A model generated the notes under the pieces. It was not told the origin of the DNA. It was given only the letters and a program-made list of their open reading frames with translations, and made no database searches. Shown here in pieces: positions 12,501-24,371 of a stretch of 64,000 nucleotides of DNA (within the stretch, counting starts at the first letter, position 1; each line of letters opens with the position of its first letter). Source of the DNA: Gigantopelta aegis (lineage: Eukaryota > Mollusca > Gastropoda > Neomphalida > Peltospiridae). The position numbers and the translations under genes were made by a program. The DNA is taken from the NCBI RefSeq assembly GCF_016097555.1, contig NC_054701.1, positions 37,588,492 to 37,652,491 of the forward strand. The letters run 5' to 3'.

Positions 12501-15500
12501 CAGATTGTTTTTATCTTACTCACCTGTAACAACATTTATCATATAATAGCTAGCATATCCAAACTTGTAATCAACGTACATGTGTATGTGATATTTTTCA
12601 AATCACATACTTTCAGAATTTGATAACATTGCAAATTAGATGTAAATTAATCAAGATCATATCACTACGTTTATTGACATTTAAACAAATGTATTATGGT
12701 GACACTCCATAATTGACGTATGCATTCAGTCATCACACAAAAACATTTCAATAGCAATTTTACACTGAATGCTTTTCAGCATTCAGAAAACAAAAAACGT
12801 TAAGCACTAATATATTTTTATGCAATGATATCCAAAATGACGTCATTTGAGTTTGCCATGATTTCCATTCTAACGTCATTTGAATATCGCGAAATGGCTG
12901 ACTGGAATTAAAGTAGCATATACAGTTTACCAAAACATGTATTAAGCTTGAGATTACATATATAATAAAGAGATTATTACCCTTGTGTGTTTCAGTATTG
13001 TTAATATCATATATTAGGAATAAGAATATGTATTATGCTCACCAGAGGCTAACATAATACAAATTGTATTCCTAATATATGATATTGATGATACTGAAAA
13101 ACACTGGTAACCTCTGTATATATTTCTTAAGCACAAATTTGATCCATATTGTTTACAGTAACACAATCAACTTAAGGCACTGACCTTTGATATTAGTGTA
13201 AACTTACACATCACATAAAACGGCATACTTAAATTATTGAAATTGGCAAATAGAATGTAGTTCAAGTCATCCTAGTGCTTGTAGTAATACAAAATACCTT
13301 TTATTTTCATATGGATTTCTTCATTTTTTTAATAATAGAAATTTTTAAAAAAGCAAAACCATACTTGTACACATAATGGTTTTAATTAATAATTAAAAAA
13401 TACAACAATTTAACTCATTATGAATTTGCATTGACATATTGCAGACTTCTAGCGCAGAAAAGGAAACAAGAAGATTACGAGGAAACAGAAATTGATGCAT
13501 CTCGGTTAACTGCTCTTGATTTAGAAGACAAGTGGGAAGCTGAATTAAAGAATTTTACACCAGCCAGTCGCAACACAGGTAATATACTCATCATTTGTAC
13601 CTGTATGGTTTAAACTATCTTGATGCATATGTGGGCCCATTGGGCTATTTCTCGTTCCAGCCAGTGCACCATGACTGGTATACCAAAGACCATGGTATGT
13701 ACTACCCTGTCTGTGGGATTGGTGGATATAAAAATCCCATGCAGCTAATCGAAAAGAGTAGTCCATGAAGTGGCGACAGCAGGTTTCCTCTCTCAATATC
13801 TGTGTGGTCCATAACCATATGTCTGATGCCATATAACCGTAAATAAAAGGTGTTGAGTGTGTCGTTAAATAAAACATTTCTTTCTTTTTCTTTTATTCAA
13901 AGAGTACTTGCATTAGCAGGCCTCTGAGAATTGTAAATTTGCGTAAACCATTTATGGGTTACACAAAATAAAATTCAGTAACCCATTTTGTTTTTATGTA
14001 TCCCATCATGACTATGTAAATGATGTCATAAATCCAAGGCACGAACGAAAAATGGGTTCCACAAAACTATACTTACGCAGGTGACGCACGATCGAAACTA
14101 TAGCTCTCACAATTCTCAGAGGACTGATAAGATGTAATGGGTTGAAGGTTCAATTCTCCTCAGTAGACACATTGGGTTTTCTGCATCCCAACTAGTGCCT
14201 AATAACTGGTCATCAGAGTCTGTCCTATATGTATCTATGGGGAATTTGCAAATAAACAGTCCCTTGCTTTTATGTGGTAGAATCAGCTTATGAGCCAGAA
14301 ATGGGATTTTCTTGTTATGTAATCATCTTTTTTTTTTGCAAGTAATCTGTAGTAAAATATGAGCTTATTTGTTCAGTCTCATAAATGCAATCCATATGAA
14401 GCAATTATGGTACTGTGATGAGACCGATATGTTTTATGGAGCAAAATATATATGTTGACCGAGGCGGGAGGCCGAGATCTATATTTATTTTTTGTGCTCC
14501 ATTAAACATATTATTGGTCTCATCACAGTGCTATAATTGTTTTGATACTTCAATAATTTAATTTAAAATAAACAACATAAACTAGACCTATTTACAACAA
14601 GTAATCAAGCACTATGCACTATCTAGTAAGCACAAGTATAATTGCACTATGAAACACATGAAACACAACATCATGTGTGAGATGCTATTATTTTCAAATT
14701 CTGTCAAGCAAACCAATGGCACTTATTGATCAGTGCTAAGGGGATTCCCTGTTTTACACCGGAAATAGAGCAATTTCATGATTTATGGGTTCATAAAAGC
14801 ACAGAGCAGTGCAATATGATCTGAAATGGAATCATGTGACATAACATTAACCAGTCGGAAGTCATATAGAATATGCATGGGGTAATAATTATAGGATATT
14901 AAACAAGCTTATGTTTATTTCCCCGAGTGAAATCATTTTCATCTGTCACACGTTTTAGCGAGTGACATTGAAAATTATTTATCAAGTGACATGAACATGA
15001 TACGGAATGGTAGCGAGTTTAATATCCTATTTATTACTCATAATTGATTTTAATGTATATCAGTGATCTCTGTAGGTTAACGTTCTGGTAAGGTTGTAAT
15101 GCACCAACTGATGGTGTCATGGTGTGGTGTAAAAATTATAACGTTCTAGTGAGACATAACACTTTGATATTGACTAAGATATTTTTAACTATATGGGTAA
15201 TTATGTTATGGGTAATGTTTATTATTGCACAGCAAATTAGTTTTACTGAATTTTAGTTAATTTGTATTGCCAGATGCAGACAAATCAGATGACAGGACAT
15301 CAGTTCAGAGGAAACTCGACAGAAAACTGATTCTTATTGTGAAACAACAGCTTGGAGATCAGTCACACTGGGTTTTCCCACAGGGTCTTTGGAAGGATGG
15401 AGAGTCCATGAGACAGGTGATTTATAGTGACAGGTTTATTTTCATTTACAGAGAGAACTATTATTATTATAATTTGATTTTTTTTTATTCCAAATTCATG

Positions 15501-17956
15501 ATACCAGAAAATCTACCTTGTGTTCTGGTTATTTAGTAGTTACATGGAAAGTTTCCACTACATTTTTCGTTTTAATGTATGCACATCCAGTGTTCAAGAT
15601 TAACGGTATCCCAATATCCCGGGGATACCAGATTTTAATTTTGGATACCGGACTTCAAGAAACCTGGATACCATATAATGTTGTTCTTTTTTAATCCTTA
15701 GTTTTTATTTTTCGTATAGTAGCCATTATAAAATGTTTTCACCAATACAGCCTTTTTATTTATTAAAATTAAATTTGGCTTGCTTGCTCTTATTTGAATG
15801 TTAGGTAACCATATCCAAAAGTGGGATACTAAATTCTCAGGTGGGATACCAGATTTTGAAATGTTATTATCCAACTGGGATACTGCTCAAAACATTTTAA
15901 CGTCTAACACTGACATCTTGTAAATTGTAATCAAATTTAATATGTGTACTGAATGGACTTTGTGTGATATTGCTCATCCTCATGTTGAGGTGTTTACCCA
16001 TCTTTAAAAACACATGCACATTGCCATTTTTCCTTTTACGTTTATACTGTTAATGAACATTTTAATAAAAATTTAGCCAAAGTACATGACAGTTGTTTGT
16101 CCGAATTACTCTCCTACCTTTAATTACTGTTAAGATTTCCTCCACATTTTGTCCAGACAGAAATTATGAAAAAAATTACAGATTCAACATACAGTACTAA
16201 ATGGTAACCATGTCACCCATATCCACTTCACTGAGATCTCCTAGGACAAAAAGTATGTAATATTTTACCGGCTGCCATTTTGCTTTTCATGGAATACTCT
16301 CCAAGAGGGGTCAAAGTATTTGTGATGCAATTAATATGACATCATGATGTGTTATGGTATAAAGCAATTATCACCACGTCATATTAATTATGTCACATAC
16401 TTCAGAGGCTTCCACTCTTGAAACATATTCCATAAAAAAGTAAAATGGCAGACAGAGAAAACTTGTATGTTTTTTGTCCTAGGAGATCTCGAGGAAGTTG
16501 ATTTAGACGACATGGTTACATTTTAATATGTGAAATCTGTGTCATTGCAGGGCTTCTATCATTTTTACAAAATCCACTAGCTATGGGATCAATAATTTTT
16601 TTAATTTACTAGCCATGATTAAAAATTTACTAGCCCTACTTTAGTTCTAATGGTAATAATCAGATATGTCGCCTATAGAGGGAGATAGAGCTTAACAACA
16701 CCAAGAGGGGGGTTGGGAGTGGAGTCAGGATATTCATATTTACAAATAGGCTAAAATGCAGCATTTGACCAAAAAAATTCACTAGCTGTTGGGCATGGCA
16801 TTAGTAGTTATTTACTAGCCCAACATTGAATATCACTAGCCACGGGAGTGGGGCTACCATAACCTACAAGCCCTGGTCATTATGATTTGTTTCAAGATTT
16901 CTGTTTGGACAAAATGTGGGGAAAATCAAATGATAATTAAAGGTAGGAGAGTAATTTATCGTTGTTGTTAACAATGTGGTTCAGACTTTAGATCAGTATA
17001 CTAAATGAATAATTAGCCATTTGAATGTAATTTTTAAAAGTGACTTCCTAAATGGTCGGTGAGGTATCCTGTTGAATTTTAAAAATGAATATTTGTGGTC
17101 ATGACTTTTTTTTATCATGAATGATAAATAGCTACAAAGCATGTTATCCTATTCATGATAACTGTGTTAATTATATGTTACTATCATGTACCTTCTGGAC
17201 ATAATTCTGTTTCTCTTGTACTAGACGGCTGAGCGGGTTCTTCAAGACTGCTCTGATGGTAAACTTGATGCCAGGTTTGAGGGTAATGCTCCGTGTGGCC
17301 TGCACAAGTACAAGTTTAAGAGAGAATCGGAAAATGGTGTCAAGGTAGGATAACAGAAAGCTGTGTTTTTTACAGATTTGTATTTTTAACTGTTTTGAAT
17401 TACAGCTTGTTGTGGAAGGATAACTCTCCAAATTATATCTAACAGTCAAGATTACAGCTACTGTTTGATAAACACAGCTTGAAATTGAATTTGGTGAATT
17501 AATTTCTTAATAACTGCCAGATTTAAAACAAGTGCAGCAGACGAGGTAGATTTCAAAATGCAGAAAATAGGCGGTAACAGAAATTAACTTGGTATCACCT
17601 TAATTGCTGGTAATCAGAAAACCAGTGTCTGGTGTATAGGATTAGATCTGAGACAACAAACTGAAATTAATGGACTGACTAGTGACATCAAAACAAATAT
17701 TTGTAAAGAAATTTAAAAACAATATGTACATTGATTTATTATTTTTTTAATTATATTTTTATTTTAGCATGTATATTAAAACAAAATGTTTAATATTTTT
17801 CAGATTTTTTTCTTTCGAGCATCATACGCAAAAGGAAACATTGATCTGACAAACAAACGTGTGTCAGACTTCCTGTGGGTGACAAAAGATGAGTTAACTG
17901 AATACCTTGCTCCAGCTTACATGAAGAGTATTACTAATTTCGTTATAGACTTGTGA
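9523..17956 (+). CDS. MRPL46: Mitochondrial ribosomal protein L46 (mL46), six coding exons
   Basis: A structural protein of the mitoribosome large subunit with a Nudix-like fold. Coding exons: 9523-9574, 11952-12159, 13445-13578, 15274-15416, 17225-17344, 17804-17956. All have GT donors and AG acceptors and phases that fit, giving 269 aa; human MRPL46 is about 279. Matches to the family include CLERHPVI, YSLLSDHELR, DLEDKWE, DRTSVQRKLDRKLIL, WVFPQGLWKDGESMR, GNAPCGLHKYKF, FFFRA and LWVTKDELTEYL...FVIDL at the C-terminus. The Nudix-like region covers roughly residues 135-269. The first exon encodes a short basic, acid-free leader (MAFCVAQSLVKTFCKQK) suited to mitochondrial import; its assignment rests on the start codon, donor and phase only. 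An in-frame ATG lies 57 nt upstream (9466), but it would add acidic residues. Introns hold SINEs, palindromes and MITEs. Confidence 0.93.
9577..11951 (+). other. MRPL46 intron 1
   Basis: 2.4 kb of AT-rich intron, ending in the polypyrimidine tract CCTTTTTTCTTTTCAG. Apart from the 46-bp dispersed repeat at 11761-11808, nothing is recognised. Confidence 0.7.
12226..12455 (+). mobile_element. SINE, headless and diverged
   Basis: Contains the shared SINE core (CAGTGCTCTACAACTGG, CCATGGTATATAC, ATCCTGTCTGTAGG, GGGTTTCTTCTC) in MRPL46 intron 2. No clear tRNA-like head remains. Confidence 0.75.
12985..13112. repeat. Palindrome of about 130 bp
   Basis: The left arm (TTTCAGTATTGTTAATATC then ATATATTAGGAAT) pairs with the right arm (ATTCCTAATATATGATAT then TGATGATACTGAAAA). 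The loop is near 13040-13055. It lies in MRPL46 intron 2 and looks like a fold-back MITE. Confidence 0.75.
13628..13895 (+). mobile_element. SINE with the ATTTCTTTCTTT-type tail
   Basis: Carries GTTCCAGCCAGTGCACC, CCCTGTCTGTGGGAT and the tail GTGTGTCGTTAAATAAAAC followed by a T/C-rich end. This is the tail type seen at 33263-33651, not that of 2503-2905. It starts 50 bp after MRPL46 exon 3. Confidence 0.85.
14130..14335 (+). mobile_element. Old, degraded SINE
   Basis: A box-B-like GGTTCAATTCTCC and diverged core pieces (CATCCCAACTAGTGCC, CAGTCCCTTGCTTTTATG) align with the other SINEs here. Many differences suggest age. Confidence 0.6.
14394..14552. repeat. Palindrome with GC-rich loop
   Basis: Arms GAAGCAATTATGGTACTGTG / CACAGTGCTATAATTGTTTT and the following blocks pair across a centre near 14465-14475 (GAGGCGGGAGGCCGAG). 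This is a fold-back MITE in MRPL46 intron 3. Confidence 0.8.
14880..15040. repeat. Palindromic element, family shared with 33.6 kb
   Basis: Arms ATAGGATATTAAAC / GTTTAATATCCTAT with inner blocks CGAGTGAAATCATTTTCA and TGAAAATTATTTATCA. A partial second copy lies at 33652-33760. Confidence 0.8.
15588..15912. mobile_element. Non-autonomous hAT-like element
   Basis: The ends are CAGTGTTCAAGATTAACG and the reverse complement of TTAACGTCTAACACTG, the CAGTGTT-type termini seen in hAT elements. The interior repeats GGATACC/GGTATCC motifs. An 8-bp target duplication is not clear (both flanks share only ACATC). Confidence 0.55.
16092..16987. mobile_element. Fold-back element, copy 1 of a three-copy family
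   Basis: The left arm (TGTCCGAATTACTCTCCTAC ...) is inverted at the right (GGTAGGAGAGTAATTT ... GGTTCAGAC). Inner blocks TGGAATACTCTCCAAGAGG and CTTGAAACATATTCCATAAA also pair. The related copies are at 52870-53530 and 53672-54321. It is interrupted by the hAT-like insertion at 16548-16875. It lies in MRPL46 intron 4. Confidence 0.85.
16548..16875. mobile_element. hAT-like MITE nested in the fold-back element
   Basis: 328 bp with ends CAGGGCTTCTA / TACAAGCCCTG. The flanks are GTCATTG on the left and GTCATTA on the right, a 6-7 bp match close to the 8-bp hAT target duplication. The uninterrupted relatives read GTCATTATAATG at this place, which confirms a later insertion. The interior repeats CACTAGC/ACTAGCC motifs. 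Confidence 0.75.
17804..17956 (+). CDS. MRPL46: MRPL46 last coding exon
   Basis: 50 codons plus TGA (17954-17956), entered in phase 0 from the exon 17225-17344. It encodes FFFRASYAKGNIDL, then LWVTKDELTEYL and the C-terminal FVIDL. The family is well conserved here. Confidence 0.95.
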   Translation: MFFFRASYAKGNIDLTNKRVSDFLWVTKDELTEYLAPAYMKSITNFVIDL

Positions 17957-18632
17957 TAGAGAGACAAAACTAAAAGACAAACTCATGTCTGTCCGAGTGA
18001 TGATCACCATGAGAGAAAATTAGTTTCAGTATTAACAGATATCTGGAACAGCCAAGCATCTCATCCCATTTGAAACACAGGATTGTGAAATGATGGCATC
18101 AAATACCATTTCCATATATTAAGCAAGAATGCCATGTTATACCCCTTCATATCAATATAACAAGTAACAAGTTACACTAATTAATTATATGAAAATTCTT
18201 ATTTTTCAACAACTGTTAAGATTAGAACCGTGATACTTTCAGAACTTAAGAAATATGATCTTGTTTTTCATGTGGATGATATGCAAGAGGAATTAATTAT
18301 TAATGCGTGGATATATATATAGTTAAACTTGTGCAAATTAACGTGGTAAGCAGTTTGTAAAAAGTGGCTGTTGAAGAAAGTTTGCTGTTTAATCTACGAG
18401 TTAGTACTTTGAAGATTTGGGAGATTATAGGAATCTCTCGACAAGTTAAGTCATTAAAAGAGGTGGTCATGTGTGCAGACTGAACTGTTTACTAAGGTAG
18501 TGATACAGGAAGACAATTCTAAATATGTGGTTCTCACTTGGAGACACACTTCTAACATCTGAAAACTAACACATTAGACAAGAATTCTAACCATAAGTGG
18601 AGTTTTTAATAAATTGTAAAACATTCATCATT
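17957..18632 (+). terminator. MRPL46 3' UTR with poly(A) signal
   Basis: After the stop codon there is about 650 nt without coding sense, ending with AATAAA at 18608-18613. This is the likely cleavage signal. Confidence 0.6.
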
Positions 18633-18752
18633 GTAGAGTTCTAGCTTTTTGTTTGAAATTAACCAAGATTACACATTGAACATTTTCCTTGACTATTGGA
18701 TTATCTATAGTTCGTCCCATCTTCTTACAAAAATGTTTTTTTGTAAATAATT

Positions 18753-18912
18753 TCAGTTTGGTTTGACATAAGAAGAAAAAAAAGAGTTTTGTAGAACCCC
18801 CACTATTTTTGTGTACAATTTGGAAAACAATTGACTCAGAAATAAATAACTTGTAGTAAATTCCGTAGTATGAAAAAAAAGCATTCCCAGTGAAAATCAT
18901 AGTAACAACTAC
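18753..18912 (-). repeat. Dispersed repeat, copy 1 of 3
   Basis: On the - strand it reads CTGGGAATGC, TTTTTTCATACTACGGAAT, TTACTACAAGTTATTTATTT, then TATGTCAAACCAAACTGAA. The same order recurs on the + strand at 56725-56905 and 63655-63805. Confidence 0.75.
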
Positions 18913-18913
18913 T

Positions 18914-19635
18914 TTGTTCAAATTTATGACAGTTGTACTGTAAAAACAAAAATTCTGTAGTCCTAAAATAAATATGTTTATTACATACCTATTCAATCTT
19001 ACTATAGTGATAAAGACATTTTCAAACCGTGTAATAAATTTATTTTGTATTGCACATGTGCAATCTGGACTGGAACTTTTAAATGGGGAATTCCCTTTAA
19101 ATTTTTACTGCAGTTAGCGCCTGCAAGGCACTGAGAAATTATCATGCATTGGTCTAACAAACAATACTATTGGATGTTTTGACGCTTACAAACCAATGAC
19201 CGTGTCCGTACAAAATATGACGTCATCATGATTTGACACACACACACACACAACGTATGTAGTTTAAAGAGTGCGTTTATGGCCGTCTGTTTTTTATGTT
19301 AAATTTATAACAAAATATCATTTTAATGCAGTTCACAATAGATTTTGTACCAGGATAAAGGCAACTTTTGTTTTTGAAAACGAAGTAACTCGTTTATTAT
19401 CCTCTATGTATTAACACGGTTAATAATGGTACGCAAGGTCTCAGGTAATATGTTGCTGATGTTGCGTCAACAAGACCTGTATATATGAGCGTAATGTTTT
19501 CAAGATTTAGTTAAAATGTGCGACGTCAAACTAATGTGTGCTATTCGAGATGATATCATATTACGGATGGCGGTGACTTCAGTACTGGATTAACTAAAAA
19601 TTGAATTAAAATTTTATTTTAGAAGTGTAGGATAA
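18914..19635. other. No feature seen
   Basis: Intergenic spacer between the convergent MRPL46 and CCDC66-like copy A. It holds only a short (AC)n run near 19239-19251. Confidence 0.5.
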
Positions 19636-19637
19636 AT

Positions 19638-19790
19638 AGAATTCGCTACTCGTGTTTTTTAATATGTAAAATATCAACCATGTCTAGTTAATCGGTATTT
19701 GTCGAGGCTCAACAAATACCGATTAACATAGGCTCGGTTGATATTTTACATATTAAAACACTCGTGACGAATCCTAGATTTCGCGAGATG
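19638..19790. repeat. Palindrome of about 150 bp
   Basis: Arms ACTCGTGTTTTTTAATATG / CATATTAAAACACTCGTGA continue inward through TAAAATATCAACC and AATCGGTATTTGT, with the centre near 19708. It looks like a fold-back MITE. Confidence 0.85.
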
Positions 19791-20185
19791 AAATAACATA
19801 AGTTTAAATAACAGTCTTTCTTGGGTACCTATTCCACACTACACTGATCTAACAAACTGACAAATAGAATTTGAAGGTGTTATAATTTTTAATATTTTCA
19901 CAATATAATTGAACACACTTTGTACAATCAATTTGAAATGCATAACAAACAAATATATTGAATCATATATACAATGATAAAAATTGATTATGGTTCTGTT
20001 GTCACTAAAAATAACAATAAAAACTAATAAAAGTACTCTGTTTAGTACTAGTATAAAATGGACGGATTTCCATGAAGTGAATGTTAAAAATAAAGCATGA
20101 TAACTAATTCAAAATGGATATTCTATGACACCGAACTGACTGAAATCGGATCTTGATATCTGCCGGATTGGTGTTCTCTGTTAGT

Positions 20186-20335
20186 AGCCTAGATCAGGCC
20201 TGGTGCTTATAAAACTTTTTAGTCTAGACTCGAGACTCTAATATACTCCGAGACAGTAACGTCATAGCAATGCCATACAAATTGCATGTGTGTGACGTTA
20301 TTTGAGATTGAGTTTTATAAGCACGGGCCCTGACC
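20186..20335. mobile_element. Fold-back MITE, TGCTTATAAAAC family, copy 1
   Basis: Ends GGTGCTTATAAAACT and AGTTTTATAAGCACGGGCC are inverted. A relative with the same termini and the shared interior blocks CATACAAATTGCATG/CATGCATACAATTTG lies at 22545-22706. Confidence 0.8.
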
Positions 20336-20611
20336 ACATTTGTCTCGAGTCAACTTTTTATCATCAACTAATTGCAAATACATCAAGCTGCTGACAGATT
20401 TATGCAAGCAGTGGTTTGATTAGTCAAATGAAAGGTCGTCTAACAATGAGCAATATTGTTTTCAGTCAGCACTTTGTAACACAAAGCAGTCGTAAATATT
20501 TTTATATTATGTGTTGAGGTACAGCAGTTGTAGGAAAATTTAGTTCCATACCCCAAAACATAAGTAGTATTAACGTAAGGCACGTTTAAAAAAACCAGCA
20601 CTAGAGTACAT

Positions 20612-20815
20612 TGAATTATTAATTATGGGTTACCTAATGTCAAACATCTGGTCATTTAAGAGGAAAGCCCCTACATTTTTCCATTAGTAGAAAGGGATCT
20701 TTTATATTACACCATCCAACAAACAGGATAGCACATTCCATGGCCTTTGATATACCAGTTATGGTGCAATGGCTGGAACAAGAACACACTTAACATTAGA
20801 GAAACATGACTAACT
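20612..20815 (-). mobile_element. SINE fragment
   Basis: Carries the reverse complement of the shared core: AGGGATCTTTTATAT, ACAGGATAGCACATTCC, CATGGCCTTTGATATACC and GGTGCAATGGCTGGAAC. Confidence 0.8.
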
Positions 20816-20911
20816 CAAACTTTTTATCTGCTTTTGAAAAAAAAGAGGATTCCCTTCTTGTCATCAATTAACTGCATGGTAAATGCTTAAAACACGTACT
20901 GATAACAAACT

Positions 20912-21114
20912 GAGTGGGATATAGCTCAGATGTAGAGCACTCCACTGAAGGGTAATGGGTTCAAGAATAGATCACCCTTAGTGCACTTAGGTTTTTCCCA
21001 TCCCGACTAGTGCTTTGTGACTTGTACATCAAAGGCTGTGGTTCGTCATTACAAAGTGTATATAAAATATCCCTTACTTCTTTTTGGAAGGAGTAGCCCG
21101 TGTGTTGGCAGGTT
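20912..21114 (+). mobile_element. SINE with GCTCAG-type tRNA head
   Basis: The head ATAGCTCAGATGTAGAGC with box-B-like GGGTTCAAGAATAGATC is followed by the shared core (CATCCCGACTAGTGC, AAATATCCCTTACT). It is truncated at a microsatellite. Confidence 0.8.
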
Positions 21115-21182
21115 TCATATATATATATATATATATATCTGTCTGTCTGTTTCTATCCATATGTCTGTCTCTCTCTCTCATT
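21115..21182. repeat. (AT)n, (CTGT)n and (TC)n microsatellite
   Basis: Three simple runs follow one another directly after the truncated SINE. No coding meaning is likely. Confidence 0.85.
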
Positions 21183-22132
21183 TTACACCTTTGTACTGCT
21201 ACAACTTTCAAACTATTTTGAGTTGCAAGCCCTAGATCTAGCAACAGAAACCATCTCAGTGGTGTGGACAGATCCAAATGCAATTGCATGAAAAAATGCA
21301 TTTTTATTTCAATTTTTTTTTCAAAACATAGGAAATGGACGGATTTCTGTCTCTATCGATTATCACATTCTGATTCAATAATAACAATGGACGGATTATG
21401 TATTTCAGAACCCTACGAAAATGCATGGATTTATATATGATGTACACCTCGGCCATTAATTATTTTTCAACCATCATGAATGGAGATGCATCTACAACAT
21501 CTATCCATATTTGTGACACTGATAACATTATTCTCATGACCTGCACACTCAGATGAACAAGACTAGTTTTATCGGTTTCTGTTTTTACATTTCTCATGCC
21601 ACATAATGCGTATACATGTACAGACTGCAAGGACTGATCACCTCATTATGCTCTGTGCGAATACATTGAATTATATGAAAATATTAAATTCATAATGTAC
21701 TTCAACAATACAAAATGGTTCACTACACAACTTTTCACTATGGTATATTTTCTCACATGTCTTAAGTCATGGAGGATTTTATCCAAGGAAATGACCAATA
21801 ACTCTATACAGACTGAGTCAACTCAAAAGCTGACAGTTTTTTTCAGTGTCAGTTTATTTTACTTGTAAAGCATAGTGGATGAAGTATGTGACTTAATGCA
21901 AAAAGAGTGATCAAAGGGATACAGATGAGTATTAAGATTTAAACAAATACTGGACAGGATTTAAAAAATTGTTAATATTTCAAAAAATATACAGAAAAAT
22001 GGAATCTACAAAATACCGAAAGGATTGAATGCATGTTTAGAAGTCATAAGGCATAATAAAAGGAATATTAAAGTAAAGAAGCATTCTGAGAGTACTGCAA
22101 AAGCAATACGTGTCCCCTACTTAGTCAACTTT

Positions 22133-22345
22133 TATTAGCTCCTTAAGTTCAAGGGCCATAACTCTGTCAAAAGTGAGTAAATTACCATGAAACTCAAACT
22201 TGATCTGTAACAGTACATGATAAAGCTATAAATAAAATTTCAGCTCACTATCTGGAGGAAATTTTTCCAGAAACTGTGTTGGACAGATGGCTGGACAGAA
22301 GGATGGATATGAAACCTATAATCTCCTCCAGTTGGACCGGTAAGG
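22133..22345 (+). repeat. Dispersed repeat of the AAGGGCCATAACTCTG type
   Basis: The blocks CAAGGGCCATAACTCTGTC, ATGAAACTCAAACTTGATC and GGACAGATGGCTGGACAG form a pattern often seen in molluscan spacers. A relative in the other orientation lies at 48570-49360. Confidence 0.6.
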
Positions 22346-22544
22346 AATTAATAAGGCACAAAAAATAATGGTACTGTAACATTATAATACATATAGCATT
22401 GCAACTTGTGGGTAACATATTGTAAGAATGATTTGAACTGTTCAGCCAAATATATGATTTCTATACATTTAGTGGCTAAACTTGGACTTGGGACTTAGAA
22501 TGTAGACTCCTCTTAAAACAACTGCATGCAGTTCAAGTCCTGGA

Positions 22545-22706
22545 CCTGTGCTTATAAAACATTTAAAAGTCTAAACCTCAAAACCATGAATGACGTCACA
22601 TGCATACAATTTGTATGGCATTGTGAGAACGTTAAGGTGTCAGATTCTGATATATTAGGCTTAAATCTAAGACTCTAAAAGTTTTACAAGCACAGACTGA
22701 TCAGCT
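22545..22706. mobile_element. Fold-back MITE, TGCTTATAAAAC family, copy 2
   Basis: Ends CCTGTGCTTATAAAACAT / AGTTTTACAAGCACAG are inverted. It holds GACGTCACATGCATAC and TTTGTATGGCATTG, as in copy 1. Confidence 0.75.
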
Positions 22707-23094
22707 TATAACTGATTATACAAGCAATTCAATGTACAAAACACAAAGAAGCTATGCATATGTACAATAATTCTATAAACACTTGCAAGATATTACAATA
22801 TAACAAATGATAAGACAGCAGTGGAAGATTTTCTCTGCAATAAGGAAAAACAATCTACAATTAGGAATTGTAATGTGTGCATGTCAAATATAAATATATG
22901 ACCAAAGTGTATATTATTGCATTATTAATTTGAAGTTTAATAAACGTCTACTGGGAAGCATTTTTAACACCAGAACCACTAGATTACTGAATGTTTTATA
23001 TTAACAAAAATTTAACAAGCTTATATTTCGCAAACTGTCATTCTAGATACAAACTGAATTATGCTAGTGATTGTACCCTAAGAATTGCTTCACA

Positions 23095-23877
23095 TTTATT
23101 AATATAGATTTATGAATGGGGCATCTTTTAGTTTATGTCTATACATAAAAACAAGTGGATAAAAATTACAAACAATAATGTTAAATTAATAAATATCTTA
23201 AAAATTAATAACACTTCTACAAACCATCAACTATAATGGGGTGCCAATAACTTAAAAAATCAACAGATACAAAAATGTATAGGTTCAGCAAATAAGAAAT
23301 TACCACAAAATTGCGAAGTCAACACAAAAAAAATAATGTCTTGGTTATCACAAAATGCGTATAAACAGCATGGAGAGAAGGTTGTGTAATGCTTCAATGG
23401 GTATTTGGTAATGGTAAAATTAAAATCTATATGAAACAATTTTGGCAAGACCACATTTTAAAAAATAGATACCAAATGTGAAGTCATTAATGGATATCTA
23501 ATAATACTGAACAAGGCATTCATGTTTAACTGTCTTAGTGATTGTTAGAAACGTGCTACTCGCAGAACAAGCAACACGAAAACATGTTTAAGTGTATTTT
23601 ACACTCATGGAAACAAATAGCAAAATATACGTCTGTTTAATGATATCACCGCATACTGTTAATCACTCACTGGCTATTAGATGCCACATATAATTGAGAC
23701 ACCCAGTCTAAGAGTGAAACAAGAAATAAACGGGGGGAAAAAGAGAAGAAGAAAAACAGAAGGTAATGCTTCGAATCAGATGAAGAACTGCTATTTGTAA
23801 AGTTACATTTAGCAAGTTATATTAAATATAACTCTGTAAACATACAGATGAAGACTGTCTATTGCGAATATTACTTC
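23095..23877 (-). terminator. Probable 3' UTR of CCDC66-like copy A
   Basis: Left of the stop codon at 23878-23880 there is no coding sense. The first AATAAA on the - strand lies at 23095-23100, which would give a 3' UTR of about 780 nt. This boundary is inference. Confidence 0.4.
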
Positions 23878-24371
23878 TTATATCACATCCAACTTGGATC
23901 TGAAATTGAAAACAAAATAAAGTCAGATTGTCTTTAAAGTACGAGCTAGTTTTGAATAATGTTTTCTGAACTGAACAATCGTTGATAGCAAGAGCTAATT
24001 AAACTCTGTTTGCGATAAAGAAAGCAGCGTTAACATCCACAAATGGCCACATACAATATAGTTGTACCGAAATGGACCAACAGAAGATTTAGTTTTTCAT
24101 AAATAATCAATCTTATTATCATGGTAATAATCTACAGAATTATTTCACCAAGTTCAATTTTGTCAAATAATGCAGATTTCCTGATGTGACAAATAAGTAT
24201 ATTTTTGATGCACTGGTACTCACAATCTGTCCTGCACACTTGTCAGCTGTTCTGGCAGAGGAGCGGGTTTGTAGTCTGCTGTAAACCGGTCTAGCCAGGA
24301 CATGTCTCCAAGAGTTTTCTCCTCCTGACGTTCTTTCAGCTTTCTCTGTTTCTGCTCCTGCATTTGCTTTT
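23878..24371 (-). CDS. CCDC66-like copy A, last two coding exons
   Basis: Exon 24224-24371 encodes the coiled coil (EKQMQEQKQRKLKERQEEK) followed by MSWLDRFTADYKPAPLPEQ. The GTGAGT donor leads in phase 2 to a 22-nt terminal exon 23878-23899 that adds SKLDVI and a stop. The acceptor TTTTCAATTTCAG is good. A longer form using unseen exons cannot be excluded. Confidence 0.75.

Noticed and set aside
18628-18996. 122-codon open frame on the - strand
   Set aside because: Low-complexity Phe/Ile/Lys content in AT-rich DNA, and it overlaps a dispersed repeat.
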